This document shows positions 10,460 through 21,836 of a DNA stretch of 64,000 nucleotides, piece by piece; position 1 is the first letter of the stretch; every line of letters begins with the position of its first letter. The notes under the pieces are model-generated. The model was not told the origin of the DNA and did not search any database. It saw nothing but the letters and a program-made list of their open reading frames with translations. A program made the translations under genes and the position numbers. The stretch lies in the NCBI RefSeq assembly GCF_031143425.1, contig NC_090447.1, forward strand, positions 846,491,760 to 846,555,759, in the 5' to 3' direction. Origin of the DNA: Pleurodeles waltl. Its lineage: Eukaryota > Chordata > Amphibia > Caudata > Salamandridae.

Positions 10460-12691
10460 TTTTAGTTTGCACTGCTGTCTTTTTGTGTATCCTGTTTTTT
10501 AAATCTGCCTAAAAAAGTGTATGTCAGTTAGTTATACCCTTTCTCTACTGCCCTCTGTAACTATAATGACTAATAAGGGGTGATTGCCATTGCCTATTTT
10601 GACTACAATATCCTAGATACACACAAAAAACATCTTCACTAGAAGTTAATTACTAACTAAAGAAGTTCACTTCAATCCATAGTTCTCTTACCCGAATAGA
10701 TGAAGTGAGGGCTGCTACCTCAGTCTTGTTACTGCAGGGTTTTCCCAAGGTGGCATCTTATGTTATGGTGGTGGTAGTAGTAGTATTAGGCTAGCTCACT
10801 AACAGGGAAGAACCAAGTGCTACTCCCACCAATGCGAACTCCAACTGTAGGATTAATCAAAAGGTTATCCATCACTGTAAACTAAAATGAAAGAAAACAG
10901 AGAGCTAGTGGGTTATTTTATATCATAACTTTAAAAACAGTAAGACCAGACTACCATGATGACAGTATGACTCACAACAAAGAAGACCTGGTACGATAAT
11001 AAAAGCCATCAATATCAATTTTTTCTGAGAAAAGGGGAGCTAGTATCTAATGAAAATTAAAGTTAAGAAATTAAATCCTCGAGTCAGGAGAAGTGGGCTC
11101 AGAGTCAGGAGTGGTGTGGACAAGGTTAAGCATTTATACAACACGCACCACAAGTTCTGAATGATGATGTTAAGGAATGATGCATGGGTGGTTAAATGGG
11201 GCTGGTGTGGGCTATTGTTCAGGTAATAGAAGCTCATGCAGTGAGTTGGTGTTGCTATCACCACATCCGCCGCAGCAAGTGTGTGATCCATTTATGGTGT
11301 AAAATTAAGTCACACCTCAAGAAAAATCACGCAGCAGAGTGGAATAGGGTTAGGGGCTTGATGATTGGATCATAAAGGGGATTTTGGGAAAGGTGTGACA
11401 AAGATAAGCACTACACAAAAGAAACAATGACAATATTTATCTGTGCGCAGAGCAGCACACCATCATCAACCTGTTGTGAAAGGAAATGACTGAATGAGTA
11501 TGACACAGTTAAGTTAAAATGCATTGCAAACAGTCCTCCAGACTCAGACAGACCCAACATAGTATATCTCCAAATGTTCTATCTTCTAAGTTTGAAAAAT
11601 ACAAATTACAGAGGAGTGAATTTAATCCACCCAGTTCTAAAAATGATGATTGTTAAAAGGAAATATTTACTGTATTACCAAATTGGATGGTGCATCTCCA
11701 TTCTTCTTGAAATGTCCACCACTCTTGGGTGCCTGGCTGAACCTGTCCAGTAGGTAAGGTGGAGTGCTGAACTTTCACTAAGTTTTGTCATGGAGAGGAC
11801 TAGGAAAAAGCCTGCATATTGAAAAACAGTCACTGTATTAAAGAGTAAAGGAGAAGGACTGGAGGAAGCAAGGTAAGCTTCAGGAGGAGACAGTAGAGTA
11901 CCAAGAAGACTCCGAGGCAAAGTAAGAACATAAAGAGGAGCTTCACCTTTGAGCCAGCAATGCAGAAAACACACACTCGAAAGCATTCCGCAAATCAACG
12001 CACCCCTCTCCAGTCCTCAGAGCTGAGTGAGCACTAAGCCACAAAGTCTTCATCATCACCATGGTTTCTCTTAGAAGTTGATAACTTTCTTCTTCTAGAT
12101 GTTGAGGTAGTCCTCCCTGAGGTCTTCCATCCTCTTCCTCCTGATTCCAAGTAGATCTGCCCCAGTCTAAAACCGAGTGAGGTAGAACTGTGTAGTGCAC
12201 TGCTGTTGAAGAACAAATAGAGAAACAGAATTGGAGTATTTTGTGTAGATTTGTGTTTGGTAACAAAAGTGACTCATCTGGTCTTTGAAGAACCAGAAAA
12301 AATTAGTGGACCCTGCAGGCAAATGTTTCTAAGTTTGAGTGGTCAATCACTTTCAGGAAAAAATGATCACCCATCATACACCAAACATTGCAAATCATCT
12401 AAATCAAGTTTACCATTTGAACTCCCTCTGTCACTGTTTACCACCATACAAATCATCAATCATCACTTACAATCACTCAATATATCATCACTCATTGGTG
12501 CAATAGTTAGAAGTTACCTTTTCCAATACAAGCACAGTGGTAGGTGCAAAATTGTATATCTTCTTTGATACTCGCAACACATTGTAATTTGGCATTGCCA
12601 CTGGCAGCCTTTTAACCAATGATCTTCTGGTGCAGCCCTGCTAGGTCATACAAAATAAGGGTAGGCAATGTCATTGAGGGAGGCAGACATT
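10460..12691. other. Unassigned AT-rich stretch
   Basis: No recognisable domain, terminal repeat or tandem array was found. A minus-strand segment at about 12,266-11,675 has short open frames and splice-like dinucleotides. It might be another decayed transposon gene, but nothing in the translations supports a family. Confidence 0.4.
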
Positions 12692-12740
12692 GGTGGTCAT
12701 TACAACCCTGGCGGTCGGTGTTAAAGCGGCGGTAAAACTG
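12692..12740. repeat. Left terminal inverted repeat of Harbinger copy B
   Basis: It begins GGTGGTCATTACAAC followed by CTGGCGGT. The right terminus read inward begins GGGGGTCATTACAAC followed by ATTGGCGGT. Further GCGGT and ACCGCC words continue to about 12,850, possible subterminal binding sites for the transposase or its Myb-like partners (inference). Confidence 0.75.
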
Positions 12741-13589
12741 GCAACAGGCCAGCGGTAAAAAAAATGGAATTACGACCGTGGCGGAAACCGCCAACATAGA
12801 CAGCCACTTTAACACTCCGACTGCCACGGCGGTACAAACAAACACCACAGCAGTAACCACCAACAGACAGGCGGAGGACAATGTACCACCCACAGAATTA
12901 CAAGCCACCAATCTGCCCACCTTTTCCGGGGCGGATTCACCGCGAACAAAAATGCGGTGGAAACAGGACTTCAAAGGGAAAGCGCTCACCTCTACACACC
13001 CCACGAGGAACCAGGACGCCATGGAACCGGAACTTCAGATACTCCCAGCCTTTATCTTCCTGCTCCTCTACCAGGAGCATGACTGCCAGCGGCGACGACC
13101 ACGGTGAGTACTGCACCTACAACACAGGGGAGGGGGGAGGGAAAAAACTGTGACACACACAAACAATACGCAACACCCCCACCCCCACCCTCATCCACTA
13201 CAACACACACCCCAATACATATTGATACATCACAGTTACACCCCCCAAGCCCCCCTGGAAGAATGCAAGGACGAAAGGAAATGAGTCGAATTATTGATAT
13301 ATAATAAAATACAGTAATCAAAAATATTTACTTATATACACATTTACACTATGAACAATTATATACACCAAGAACACAAGTCCAAGGGATTCCACCATCA
13401 TAGTCCGTGGACCACTGGGCCCAAAAGGCATGGGCGAGGCCCACACTCAATACCCGAACAAGACGGAGAGAACACTGCAGGGGCATCAGATAGAAATAAA
13501 ACAGGCACCTCAGGGGGAAGGGAAGGGGGGCACTTCAGCCGGATGAGTGCACGACGCCAGATCCACGACGGGGCTCCATGCCCATTGAT

Positions 13590-13765
13590 GTATCCTGGGG
13601 AGTGCAAAGCCACAGTCTCTCAAGTCTCTACAGTGGGTGGGTTGCCCCCTGTTCAATCCTGGTGAGTGCAAAGCCACAGTCTCTCAAGTCTCTCCAGTGG
13701 GTGGTTTGCCCACTGTTCAATCCTGGGGAGTGCAAAGCCACAGTCTCTCAAGTGGATAACAGTCT
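13590..13765. repeat. Tandem repeat, about 63-bp unit, 2.5 copies
   Basis: The phrase GAGTGCAAAGCCACAGTCTC recurs three times at a spacing of roughly 60 bases, with TCCAGTGGGTGG-type spacers. It lies at the left of copy B, on the 3-prime side of accessory gene a. Confidence 0.8.
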
Positions 13766-14262
13766 CCACTGGTTTTGGAGGGGGCTTGGTGCCCAGAGTG
13801 CTTCATCCTGCCAAGGACAGAGGTAGAAGATGTAACTCTCCACTGGTTCTGGAGGGGGTTTGGTGCCCAGAGTGCTTCATCCTGCCAAGGACTGAGGTAG
13901 TGGATGTAACTCTCCCCTGGTTCTGGAGGGGGCTTGATGCCCAGAGTTCTTCATCCTGCCAAGGACTGAGGTAGTGGATGCCTTTCTCCACTAGTTATGG
14001 AGGGGGCTCGGTGCCCAGAGTGCTTCATCGTACCAAGGACTGAGGTAGTGGATGTAACTCTCCACTGGTTCTGGAGGGGGCTTGGTGCCCAGAGTGCTTC
14101 ATCCCGCCAAGGACTGAGGTAGTGGATGTAAATCTCCACTGGTTCTGGAGGGGGCTTGGTGCCCAGAGTGCTTCATCCTGCCAAGGACTGAGGTAGTGGA
14201 TGTAACTCTCCACTAGTTCTGGAGGAGGCTTGGTGCCCAGAGTGCTACATCCTGCCCGTGGC
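13765..14262. repeat. Tandem repeat, about 74-bp unit, about 7 copies
   Basis: GGTTCTGGAGGGGGCTTGGT recurs at about 74-base steps from 13,774 to 14,217, each time followed by a CAGAGTGCTTCATCCTGCC phrase. Units differ by a few substitutions. The array directly follows the 63-base array and precedes the 30/33-base array. Confidence 0.88.
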
Positions 14263-14299
14263 GGCCTCAGTAGCGTTGTAAGCATTGGCGCTCACTGTC

Positions 14300-14745
14300 C
14301 TGTGGTGGTGCTGGCGGTCTTGTCCTGGGCAGCGGAGCTGCTGCTCGCAGTCCTGTCTTGGGCAGCGGGGCTTCTGGCGGTCTTGTCCTGGGCAGCGGGG
14401 CTGCTGCTGGCGGTCCTGTCTTGGGCAGCGGGGCTGCTGGCGGTCTTGTCTTGGGCAGCGGGGCTGCTGGCGGTCTTGTCCTGGACAGCGGGGCTGCTGC
14501 TGGCGGTCCTGTCTTGGGCAGCGGGGCTGCTGGCGGTCTTGTCCTGTGTAGCGGGGCTGCTGGCGGTCTTGTCCTGGGCAGCGGGGCTGCTGCTAGCGAT
14601 CTTGTCTTGGGCAGCGGGGCTGCTGGCGGTCTTGTCCTGGGCAGTGGGGCGGCTGCTGGCGGTCTTGTCCTGGGCAGGGGGGCGGCTGCTGGCGGTCTTG
14701 TCCTGGGCAGCGGGGCGGCTGCTGGCAGTATTGTCCACCGTGCTG
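14300..14745. repeat. Minisatellite, 30/33-bp units, about 14 copies
   Basis: Units of GCGGGGCTGCTGGCGGTCTT plus TGTCCTGGGCA alternate with units that have an extra GCT, giving 30- or 33-base steps. All steps are multiples of three, so long frames stay open on both strands (for example AAQDKTASSP repeats on the minus strand). The array lies in or just after the disordered tail of accessory gene a. I do not treat these repetitive frames as separate genes. Confidence 0.88.
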
Positions 14746-15083
14746 ATCTTCCCAGACTTGCCGGTTTTAATGGGCCCCTACCCCAGCTTGGATGTGTCGC
14801 AGCTATCTCCACAATCCCAACTGTACCCCTGGGAGCGGCTTTGGTGGCTGATTTCTTTCCCCTCTCCTACCAGGCACTGGCCAACTTTTTCTGCTTGACA
14901 GGTGGGGGACTGTCCGTACTCTGGCTCCTTGCCACACTGGCTGCCCTGCTGCCTGGTGCACTCCATAATCCGGTGACTACTGGCACCACTGGTCCCACCG
15001 ATGTTGTGGCTGAGGTGCTAGGTTGGGACCTGAAGAGTCGGGCCCTAGGAGACTGAAGGGGTGGGGGAGGTGAGGGAAAGAGG

Positions 15084-17172
15084 TCAAGGTTGGCCAGGAA
15101 AAGTTTTTTCGGAACACTGGGACGGGTAGCTGGAGGGGGTTAGGGAGTGGAGGAAGAGGTAGTGGTTGTAGGAGGTGTACGTTTGCTGACTTTGGGTGAA
15201 GGTGCAATTGGCTGGAGGCTGTCGTGAGGTGGATGGCTCTTGGGTGGGTGTGTGGCTGCGTTTGTGTACCTTGGGAGGTGGCCTCACAGACACACTGGGA
15301 GAGGACACAGGGGACGTGTGAATGGTAGTGGGGGTGGTGACTGCACGTGAGCGGGGTGTGGTGGTGGGTGTGCTGGTGATGGACGTAGTGGCTGAGGATG
15401 TAGTGCATGCAGGTGTGAGTGGAGACAAGACATGGAGGGAGGAGGGAGACGAGGAGGAGGGGGACACAGTGGAGGCAGTGGATGTTGGTGTGTCTGCATG
15501 TGTATGATGCTTGTGTGAGTGCCTGTGGGATGTGTGTTGCTTATGTTTGCCAGAGCTTCCCTTGTGTGTTGAGGTGTGTGCATGATGGTCTGATGGTGTG
15601 CTTGGGATAGGCTGAGGTACAGGGGTGTGGGTCTGGGTGGAGGAAGTTGGAGAGGGGAGGCTAGAGACAGGGACAATGGCTGCCATCAGTGCTGAGGCCA
15701 GAGTCTGAAATGCTCGCTGAAGGGCTGCCTGACCAGAGTGAATGCCCTCCAGGTATGCATTTGTTGCAACTGCCTCTCTACACCCTGGATGGCATTCAAA
15801 ATGGTAGACTGCCCAACAGTGAGGGACCTGAGGAGGTCAATGGCCTCCTCACTGAGGGCAGCAGGGGTGCCTGGGGCAGGGCCTGAGGTGCCTGGGGCGA
15901 AGGTGATGCCCACCCTCCTGGGTGAGCGGGCATGGGGCAAAAGCTGAGGGGCTGCTGGGAGGGCGGTGCTGGTAGGGGGGGTGGCAGCTGTACCTGTAGA
16001 TGCGGGGAGCACAGATGGGCCCACCACCGCAAGGGAGCTCCCATCAGAGGACGAGTCTGTATCGCTGGTGTCAGCTCCTGTCCCCGCCGTGGATCTCCCC
16101 TCGCCCTCAGTCCCACAGGTGAATTCAGACTCCGTAGTTTCACCCTCCAGGGCCATGTGGGATGCAGCTCCCTCCTGCTTTGGTGCCACTGCTCCTCCGC
16201 CTGATGATGCTAATGCACACAAGAACAGGGAGACCACAAAAAGGGGGGAGAAGAGAGAAGAAAGACATGTGCAGTGCATGCAATACCGCTACAGTTGGCG
16301 GACACGACAGACACAGATGGCCCCTGCACTACGCCACGCACTTGGAGTACACTATTCAATCCCAGGGACATGGGTTACAAGGCTATGGCCGATTTCTTCA
16401 CACATGGATGTCACAGGAGCCTGAGTAGGTGTAGTTGGCACTTTACACAGGTGGGGTGGGGTGCCGCAGGGCCTGCCTTAAGTAGGGTCCTTGCCTACTA
16501 AACTTGCCCTGGCCTAGGGGAACCCACAGCCCACCTCCCCCACCCAGACACCTACAATGCGCGCTGAATCAGCAGAATGAGAGTGTACTCACCCCCTTGC
16601 TGCTGCTGTGATGCCCTCAAGCGCCCATAAAACTCCGGGTACGCCACCGCCAGGATCCTGAACATCAGGGGGGTCATGGTGCGACGGGCACCCCTCCCAC
16701 GTTGAGAGGCCATCCCTAGATGGGCCTTCACCGTCTTCTTGCTCGAGCTGCGAATGTCCTCCCATTTTTTACGGCAGTGGGTGCTCCATCTGTGGTAGAC
16801 CCCCAGGGTCCGGACTTCCTTGGCGATGGCACGCCAAATGTCCTTCTGGTGGGCGCTGACCTACAGGAATAGTACAGGGGAAAAGGAGAAGATCTCACCG
16901 CCCGCACCGTCACAGTCATTGGCCCAAAACCCTACCCTTGCCATGACGCACATGCACTCACCGTCTTTTCATGCACGCCTCATTCTCACCCCCCCTATCT
17001 TTCATCCACCCAACTCCACACAGGCATTGCCCATACAGCATGCTCACTGTGTACTTACCTGTTTGTCTGGAGGACCGTAGAGTAGCGTGTACTGGGGGGG
17101 GACCCCATCCACGAGTTTCTCCAACTCCTCTGTGCTGAAGGCAGGGGCCCTTTCCCCAAACACACGAGCCAT
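15084..17172 (-). pseudogene. Harbinger accessory Myb/SANT-like gene, class a (copy B)
   Basis: Exon 1 (17,172-17,059) starts MARVFGERAPAFSTEELEKL and ends at GTAAGT. Exon 2 (16,860-16,593) follows a CTGTAG acceptor and carries the helix-turn-helix core: KDIWRAIAKEVRTLG, then HCRKKWEDIRSSSKK. It ends at GTGAGT. Exon 3 starts at 16,209 and encodes a disordered Ser/Thr/Pro/His-rich tail of about 370 residues with a helical patch (EEAIDLLRSLTVGQ). Relative to copy A, a small deletion near 15,750 shifts the frame, so the tail continues in a second frame down to 15,084. The DNA-binding region itself is complete here, unlike in copy A. The gene diverges from the transposase. Probable role: DNA-binding partner in transposition, inferred from the Harbinger family. 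Confidence 0.7.
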
Positions 17173-17584
17173 TGTCTCTTCCAGACTGAGGCCACTTGCA
17201 GCACTTGCAGTGTAGGTCCTCTCCTGTCGAAGAGCAGGTATCAAGTGATTAAACAAAGAGAAAGTGGCGGTCATGTCCGCAGCAGTGCGTACCGTCACCA
17301 CCGGCGTACATCGTCATTGGCTTCTGGGACCCATAGGATCCAATGTTAACCAATGCAGGATTGCGCCGCGGTCTTCGACCGCCTACGCAACGGTGTACAG
17401 CGCCACCGCAGTTACCTCATATCCCCTTGTCCCACTTTACAGGTCAGGCAGCCAACATTTCAGGGGCCCACATGGCATTATTTTTGACTGCGTCACACAT
17501 ATGTAGGCCTTGCCTCAACACTCAGACAGGCTAATTTCGAATTGCTAATATTTTACGAGTAAGCTGAGTTTATGTACCTCAGAG
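17173..17584. promoter_or_regulatory. Divergent intergenic region between accessory gene a and transposase (copy B)
   Basis: About 410 bases lie between two divergently transcribed genes. The sequence aligns by eye with 2,449-2,841 of copy A, including TTCGACCGCCTA and GTGCGTACCG motifs that echo the element termini. A shared promoter or transposase-binding region is inferred. Confidence 0.35.
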
Positions 17585-18754
17585 TTGGTTGACTCTCTGC
17601 TCGCTGTTCTCCTCCATAGGCACCGTCCGCTGAGGCATGTGAGGAGATGGCGGCATCCTCCGGTGTACAGACCGCTGGTGGACCTGTCGACAATGGAGGA
17701 GCGACATGTGATCATCACCTACAGGCTTGATCGTCCCACAATCCAGGAACTGTGTGCCCAGTTGGAACCAGACCTGATGTCAGCTATCCGCCATCCCACA
17801 GGAATCCCCCCTCAAGTGCAGGTGCTGTCAGTACTCCATTTCCTAGCAAGTGGGTCTCTTCAAACTACAGTGGCCATAGCATCAGGGATGTCCCAGCCTA
17901 TTTTTTCCAACGTGTTGTACAGAGTGTTGTCTGCCCTGCTGAAACACATGCGGAGCTACATCGTTTTCCCTCAGGTGGAGGATTTGCCTACAGTGAAAGG
18001 TGATTTCTATGCCCTGGGACATATCCCCAACATCATAGGTGCCATTGATGGGACACATGTGGCCTTGGTACCCCCCCGCAGGAGTGAACCGGTGTACAGA
18101 AACCAGAAGAGTTACCATTCTATGAATGTGCAGATGGTGTGTTTGGCAGACCAGTACATCTCCCATGTTAATGCCAAATTCCCTGGCTCAGTGCATGACG
18201 CTTACATCCTGCGGAATAGCAGCATCCCTTATGTGATGGGGCAACTCCAAAGGCACTGGGTGCGGCTATTAGGTGAGGACATGGACCCTATACAGTGGGA
18301 ATAGTTGTCTGTGTCTGTGGATGTCCTTATAAGTTCGTGTTTGTCTAACAGTTGTCCCTCGCCATTTGCAGGTGACTCTGGTTACACCAACCTGTCATGG
18401 CTACTGACCCCAGTGAGGAATCCCAGGACAAGGGCAGAGGAACGCTTCAATGAGGCCCATGGGCAAACTAGGAGGATTATAGAGCAGACCATCGGCCTCC
18501 TGAAGACCAGGTTCCGGTACCTCCATATGACAGGTGGTTCCCTATTCTACACACCAAAGAAGGTATGCCAGATCATCGTGGCCTGCTGTATGCTTCACAA
18601 CTTGGCTTTGCGACGACAGGTGCCTTTTCTGCGGAAGGATGGTCCGGATGGAGGTCTTGTGGCAGCTGTGGACCCTGTGGACAGTGAAGACAAGGAAGCA
18701 GAAGAAGAGGACATCGACAACAGGAACACGGTGATCCTGCAATACTTCCAGTGA
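17585..18754 (+). CDS. HARBI1-like DDE transposase (copy B), one intron, no stops
   Basis: This is the PIF/Harbinger transposase (DDE_Tnp_4 nuclease), which excises and integrates the element. Exon 1 ends at 18,272 and exon 2 starts at 18,372. Joined, they read about 356 residues without a stop if the ATG at 17,585 is used, or 320 from the ATG at 17,693, close to the usual size near 350. Asp candidates are in AIDGTHV (about residue 155) and SVHDAYI (about 205). GDSGY follows at the splice junction, and Glu is in the AEERFNEAH...RRIIEQ block. The tail is acidic (DSEDKEAEEED). A TAG preceding GCACCGTCC at about 17,619 could be a splice acceptor, so the true start may lie in an upstream exon. 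The usual IERTFG motif reads IEQTIG here, which might weaken activity. Confidence 0.85.
18273..18371 (+). other. Spliceosomal intron in copy B transposase, 99 bp
   Basis: It has a GTGAGG donor and a TTTGCAG acceptor, interrupting a glycine codon after the first base (phase 1). It contains in-frame stops. Copy A has the same flanking codons fused without the intron. The family-2 transposase has an intron at the equivalent site and phase. Confidence 0.88.
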
Positions 18755-19178
18755 GACACGGGTAAGAAGACAACACTGCCTGCTACATCTGATTTAAATG
18801 TACTACCTCTCTACTGTCTGTCATTTTCACCCAGTGTACGGTCACTGACTTGTCACTTTCACTTACGATTTAACAGATGTGCTTCTCACTGTGTGACATC
18901 TGCTTTGTTTCCTCATGGACTATAGCTGTGTGACATAGGTATGTTGACATTACATTTGAATGAGCATTTTGCCACTGTAATTGCTAATACACTATTTCGA
19001 AATCACAGACAGACTCCTGATTGTTTTGTGCTTTAAGGGGGTTTTTTAAGTGCTCAGTATTGGAGGGGGTTGTTAAATGGTGAGGGGTGATGGTGAAGGA
19101 ATGTCCATGGCAGAGTCCAGTCTATTAGTCTCACAGGTGCATTGTCCAAAAGGGCATAGGAAGTGGAGCTGGGGCAGT

Positions 19179-20748
19179 TTAAGAATGGACAGGGTGACAA
19201 GGTGGGACAAAAGGATGAGAATCAAGGTGGTATAATTTCTTGGTGGGGGTCTTGGCATCGTTCTCTGTCTTTGTCCTGGATCTCATGGACCGTTTGCGGG
19301 GTGGTTCTCCCTCTGCAGGGGGTGGGGTGCTGGTTTGGTGGTCCTGTGGCGGTGCCTCCTTTCCACTAGAGCTGGCGGAGGTGATGGGCAGTTCATTGTC
19401 TAGGCTAGTGTCAGGGGCCCCTTGTTGTGCCACAGTGTCCCTCCTGGTGTTGACGAGTTCCTTCAGCACCCCTACAATGGTTCCCAGGGTGGAATTGATG
19501 GATTTGAGTTCCTCCCTGAAGCCCAAATACTGTTCCTCCTGCAGCCGCTGGGTCTCCTCATACTTGGTCAGTACCATTGCCATTGTCTCCTGGGAATGGT
19601 GGTAGGCTCCCATGATGTTGGAGAGGGCCTCGTGGAGAGTGGGTTCCCTGGGCCTGTCTTCCCCCTGTCGCACAGCAGCCCTCCCAGTTCCACTGTGTTC
19701 CTGGGCCCCTGTCCCCTGAACCGTGTGCCCACTGCCACTGCCCCCAGGTCCCTGGTGTTGTTGGGGTGGTGGGTTAGCCTGGGTTCCCTGTAGTGGTGGA
19801 CACACTGCTGCTTGACGTGTCCTGGGGACAGAGGTATGGGCCCGCTGGGTGGGTGCTGTGATGGTGTTTCCAGAGGGGGGATGGTCTGTAGTGGCTTGTG
19901 CCAGTGTGAGGGGAACCGACTGTCCCGAGGTCCTAGATGGGCCGGGCTGGTCATCTAGATCCAGTTGGACAGAACTGCTGTCATCGGTGTGGGCCTCTTC
20001 TGTGGGTGGAGTGGACATATCTGGACCCTCCTGTCTGGTGACGTTGGGTAGGGGTCCTGATGCATGATTATTGCATCTGTGTGAACCATGGTGTGCAATG
20101 GGTGGATGACCGTGTACCCCAGTGCTTGCATTCCTGTGTAGGACCTTGTGGGATAATGGTTTAGGGGGGTGTTTGGGTATGTGCAGTGGCCGTGCTTTGG
20201 TGATGGGTGTCCATGCTTTGGTGTTGCATGCAGGGCTTGGGTTTGGGATGTGTGGTTTGTGCTAATTGGACATGTGTGAGAAGCTGGAGTGATGGGGGTG
20301 AGGGCGAGGGTGGGGTTATGTGATGGCATGCAGGTAGGGTGGGGGATGAAGCAGCAAAAAATTGTCTTACCAGAGTCTATTCCTCCAGCTACTCCTGCGA
20401 GGCCCTCAGGATGCAGTATAGCCAAGACCTGCTCCTCCCATGTTGTTAGTTGTGGGGGAGGAGGTGGGGTCCGCCGCCAGTCCTCTGTACCGCGATGTGG
20501 TGTCTTGAGACCACGGAACGCACATTCCCCCATAGGTCGTTCCACCTCTTCCTGATGTCATTCCTAGTTCTTGGGTGCTGTCCCACTGCGTTGACCCTGT
20601 CCACGATTCTTCGCCATAGCTCCATCTTCCTAGCTATGGAGGTGTGCTGCACCTGTGATCCGAATAGCTGTGGCTCTACCTGGATGATTTCCTCCACCAT
20701 GACCCTGAGCTCCTCCTCAGAGAACCTGGGGTGTCTTTTCGGTGCCAT
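19179..20748 (-). pseudogene. Harbinger accessory Myb/SANT-like gene, class b (copy B)
   Basis: Exon 1 (20,748-20,371) starts MAPKRHPRFSEEEL and includes the trihelix core (MELWRRIVDRVNAVG, then DIRKRWNDLWGNVR). A frameshift near 20,455, in a G-rich run, moves the end of exon 1 into another frame (QLTTWEEQVLAILHPEG). The donor is GTAAGA. Exon 2 begins at 20,030 after CACCAGACAG and runs to 19,179. It has a Pro/Gln/Thr-rich linker, a coiled-coil-like helix (ETQRLQEEQYLGFREELK) and a basic end (RKRSMRSRTK). The two exons closely match copy A in order and motif. The gene is convergent with the transposase. It likely encodes the NAIF1-like partner for nuclear import and end recognition. Confidence 0.75.
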
Positions 20749-21279
20749 GGGGTGGTGTGGGTGATGTGTGGGGTAGTGTGTGTTGTGATGTGTGGGGTGA
20801 CATTTAGAGGTGTGTTGTGTGAGGTGCGTGGATGTTATGTGGGTGATGGTGTTGAGTGCCTGTGGATGCGAGTTTGTAGATGGTGGTGTCTCTCTCTGGC
20901 CTTCTGTCGCTATTGTGGTCATAGGGGATTCTGGGTGATGTGGGTGTGTGTTTTATATTGTATTGGGTGTGTGGGAGTGGTGTGTGTATGTGTATCAGGT
21001 GTGTGTATTTTGAATTGTCCAATGTGGTAGTGTTTTGTAAGTGTGTGTGTATTTTGAGCGCTGCGATGTGTACCGCCAATGGATTACCGCGGTTGAAAGA
21101 CCGCCGTGTGGATTCGTGGGCCGTGATAGTGTGGGCGTATTCCTGTTGGCATGACGGTGTCGGTTTTGTTATCGCCAGTTTATCACTGACCTTTGGTGTG
21201 GCGGACTTGTGTGGGTGTCTAGATTTTGGCAGATTCCGGGCTTTGGGTCATAATGACCGTGACGGAATTCCACGGTGGT

Positions 21280-21340
21280 GTGTTGGCAGTCTTCTGCACG
21301 GCGCTAAGCGGCTTTTACCGCCAATGTTGTAATGACCCCC
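21280..21340. repeat. Right terminal inverted repeat of Harbinger copy B
   Basis: The end ...CTTTTACCGCCAATGTTG followed by TAATGACCCCC mirrors the left end at 12,692. A second inner TCATAATGACCGTGACGG motif near 21,248 repeats part of the terminal word, as in copy A. Confidence 0.8.
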
Positions 21341-21590
21341 AGTGTGTCTAATGCCCTGAAGGGAATGTGGAGGCTTCTTCACTGCACACTCTTTCTAACT
21401 CCAATCTAGCCATATATGTAACTAAAAAATGGTTGGGCAGGTTAAATCTGACACACACATAATAGTTCACTAGATAGTTTTTTAAAAACAATTCTATGGT
21501 GACACTGGCATACTTAGTCCAGGAAGTAGAGTTTATCCTCAAACTCAGGTGATTCACCCAGAAGTTGGTCCTCTAAAACCCTTGATTCGA

Positions 21591-21836
21591 TCAATCATCC
21601 TCCTTTGGTGTTTTGGGAATGGTGTAATCAGGTGGTATGAAATGTTGGTCATCGTTAATATTTAAATCTCTCAACTTTTTGGTTCTTCCCACTGTAACAA
21701 CTGCACCAATTACATAGAATATATGCTCAAAAGCCACACTGGTTATAGGACAAGCTAGATACTTTATTGCCATCCTGCTGAGCTCTGGCCAATGTGGCAT
21801 CCTCCCAAACCAATAGACCAATGGGTTTTGATCCAC
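21591..21836 (-). pseudogene. hAT transposase C-terminal dimerisation domain relic
   Basis: The translated stretch has the hAT family C-terminal signature. A PLVYWFGRMPHWPELSRMA segment (normally W-x-x-N...P-L-x-x-x-A) is followed by KYLACPITSVAFE (normally YL-x-x-P-x-TS-x-x-SER) and GAVVTVGRTKKL. The catalytic core upstream is not recognisable. A short minus-strand frame extends to 21,960, where Gypsy A's LTR begins at 21,981, so the gypsy insertion probably cut the hAT copy. The DNA from 21,348 to 21,590 is likely its 3-prime flank. Confidence 0.75.

Larger units (their letters stand above)
12692..21340 (+). mobile_element. PIF/Harbinger transposon copy B (family 1), both ends visible
   Basis: The left end, GGTGGTCATTACAACCCTGG..., is the inverted counterpart of the right end, which ends ...CAATGTTGTAATGACCCCC. 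Both ends are followed inward by GGCGGT words. The element is about 8.65 kb. Order from the left: tandem-repeat region, Myb/SANT gene a (minus), transposase (plus), Myb/SANT gene b (minus). The transposase reads through with one short intron, but both accessory genes carry frameshifts. I could not find a convincing three-base target duplication, so the outermost base may be off by one or the flanks have drifted. Confidence 0.85.

Noticed and set aside
10162..10465. Trp/Gly-rich plus-strand frames
   Set aside because: Overlapping frames in several registers just before AATAAA; probably 3-prime untranslated DNA of the decayed gene.
11040..12266. Possible host or transposon exons on the minus strand
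   Set aside because: Splice-like dinucleotides and short frames exist but no translation resembles a known domain, so no gene is called.
12612..13022. Minus-strand frame of 136 residues with hydrophobic stretches
   Set aside because: It spans the left terminal repeat of Harbinger copy B and is made of GGCGGT-rich terminal DNA; no domain.
14230..14898. Long repetitive frames on both strands
   Set aside because: They arise because the minisatellite units are multiples of three; several frames are open at once and none has a start or domain context.
12688..21344. Three-base target duplication for Harbinger copy B
   Set aside because: Neither ATT/AGT nor CAT/GTG at the two ends match, so I do not claim it.
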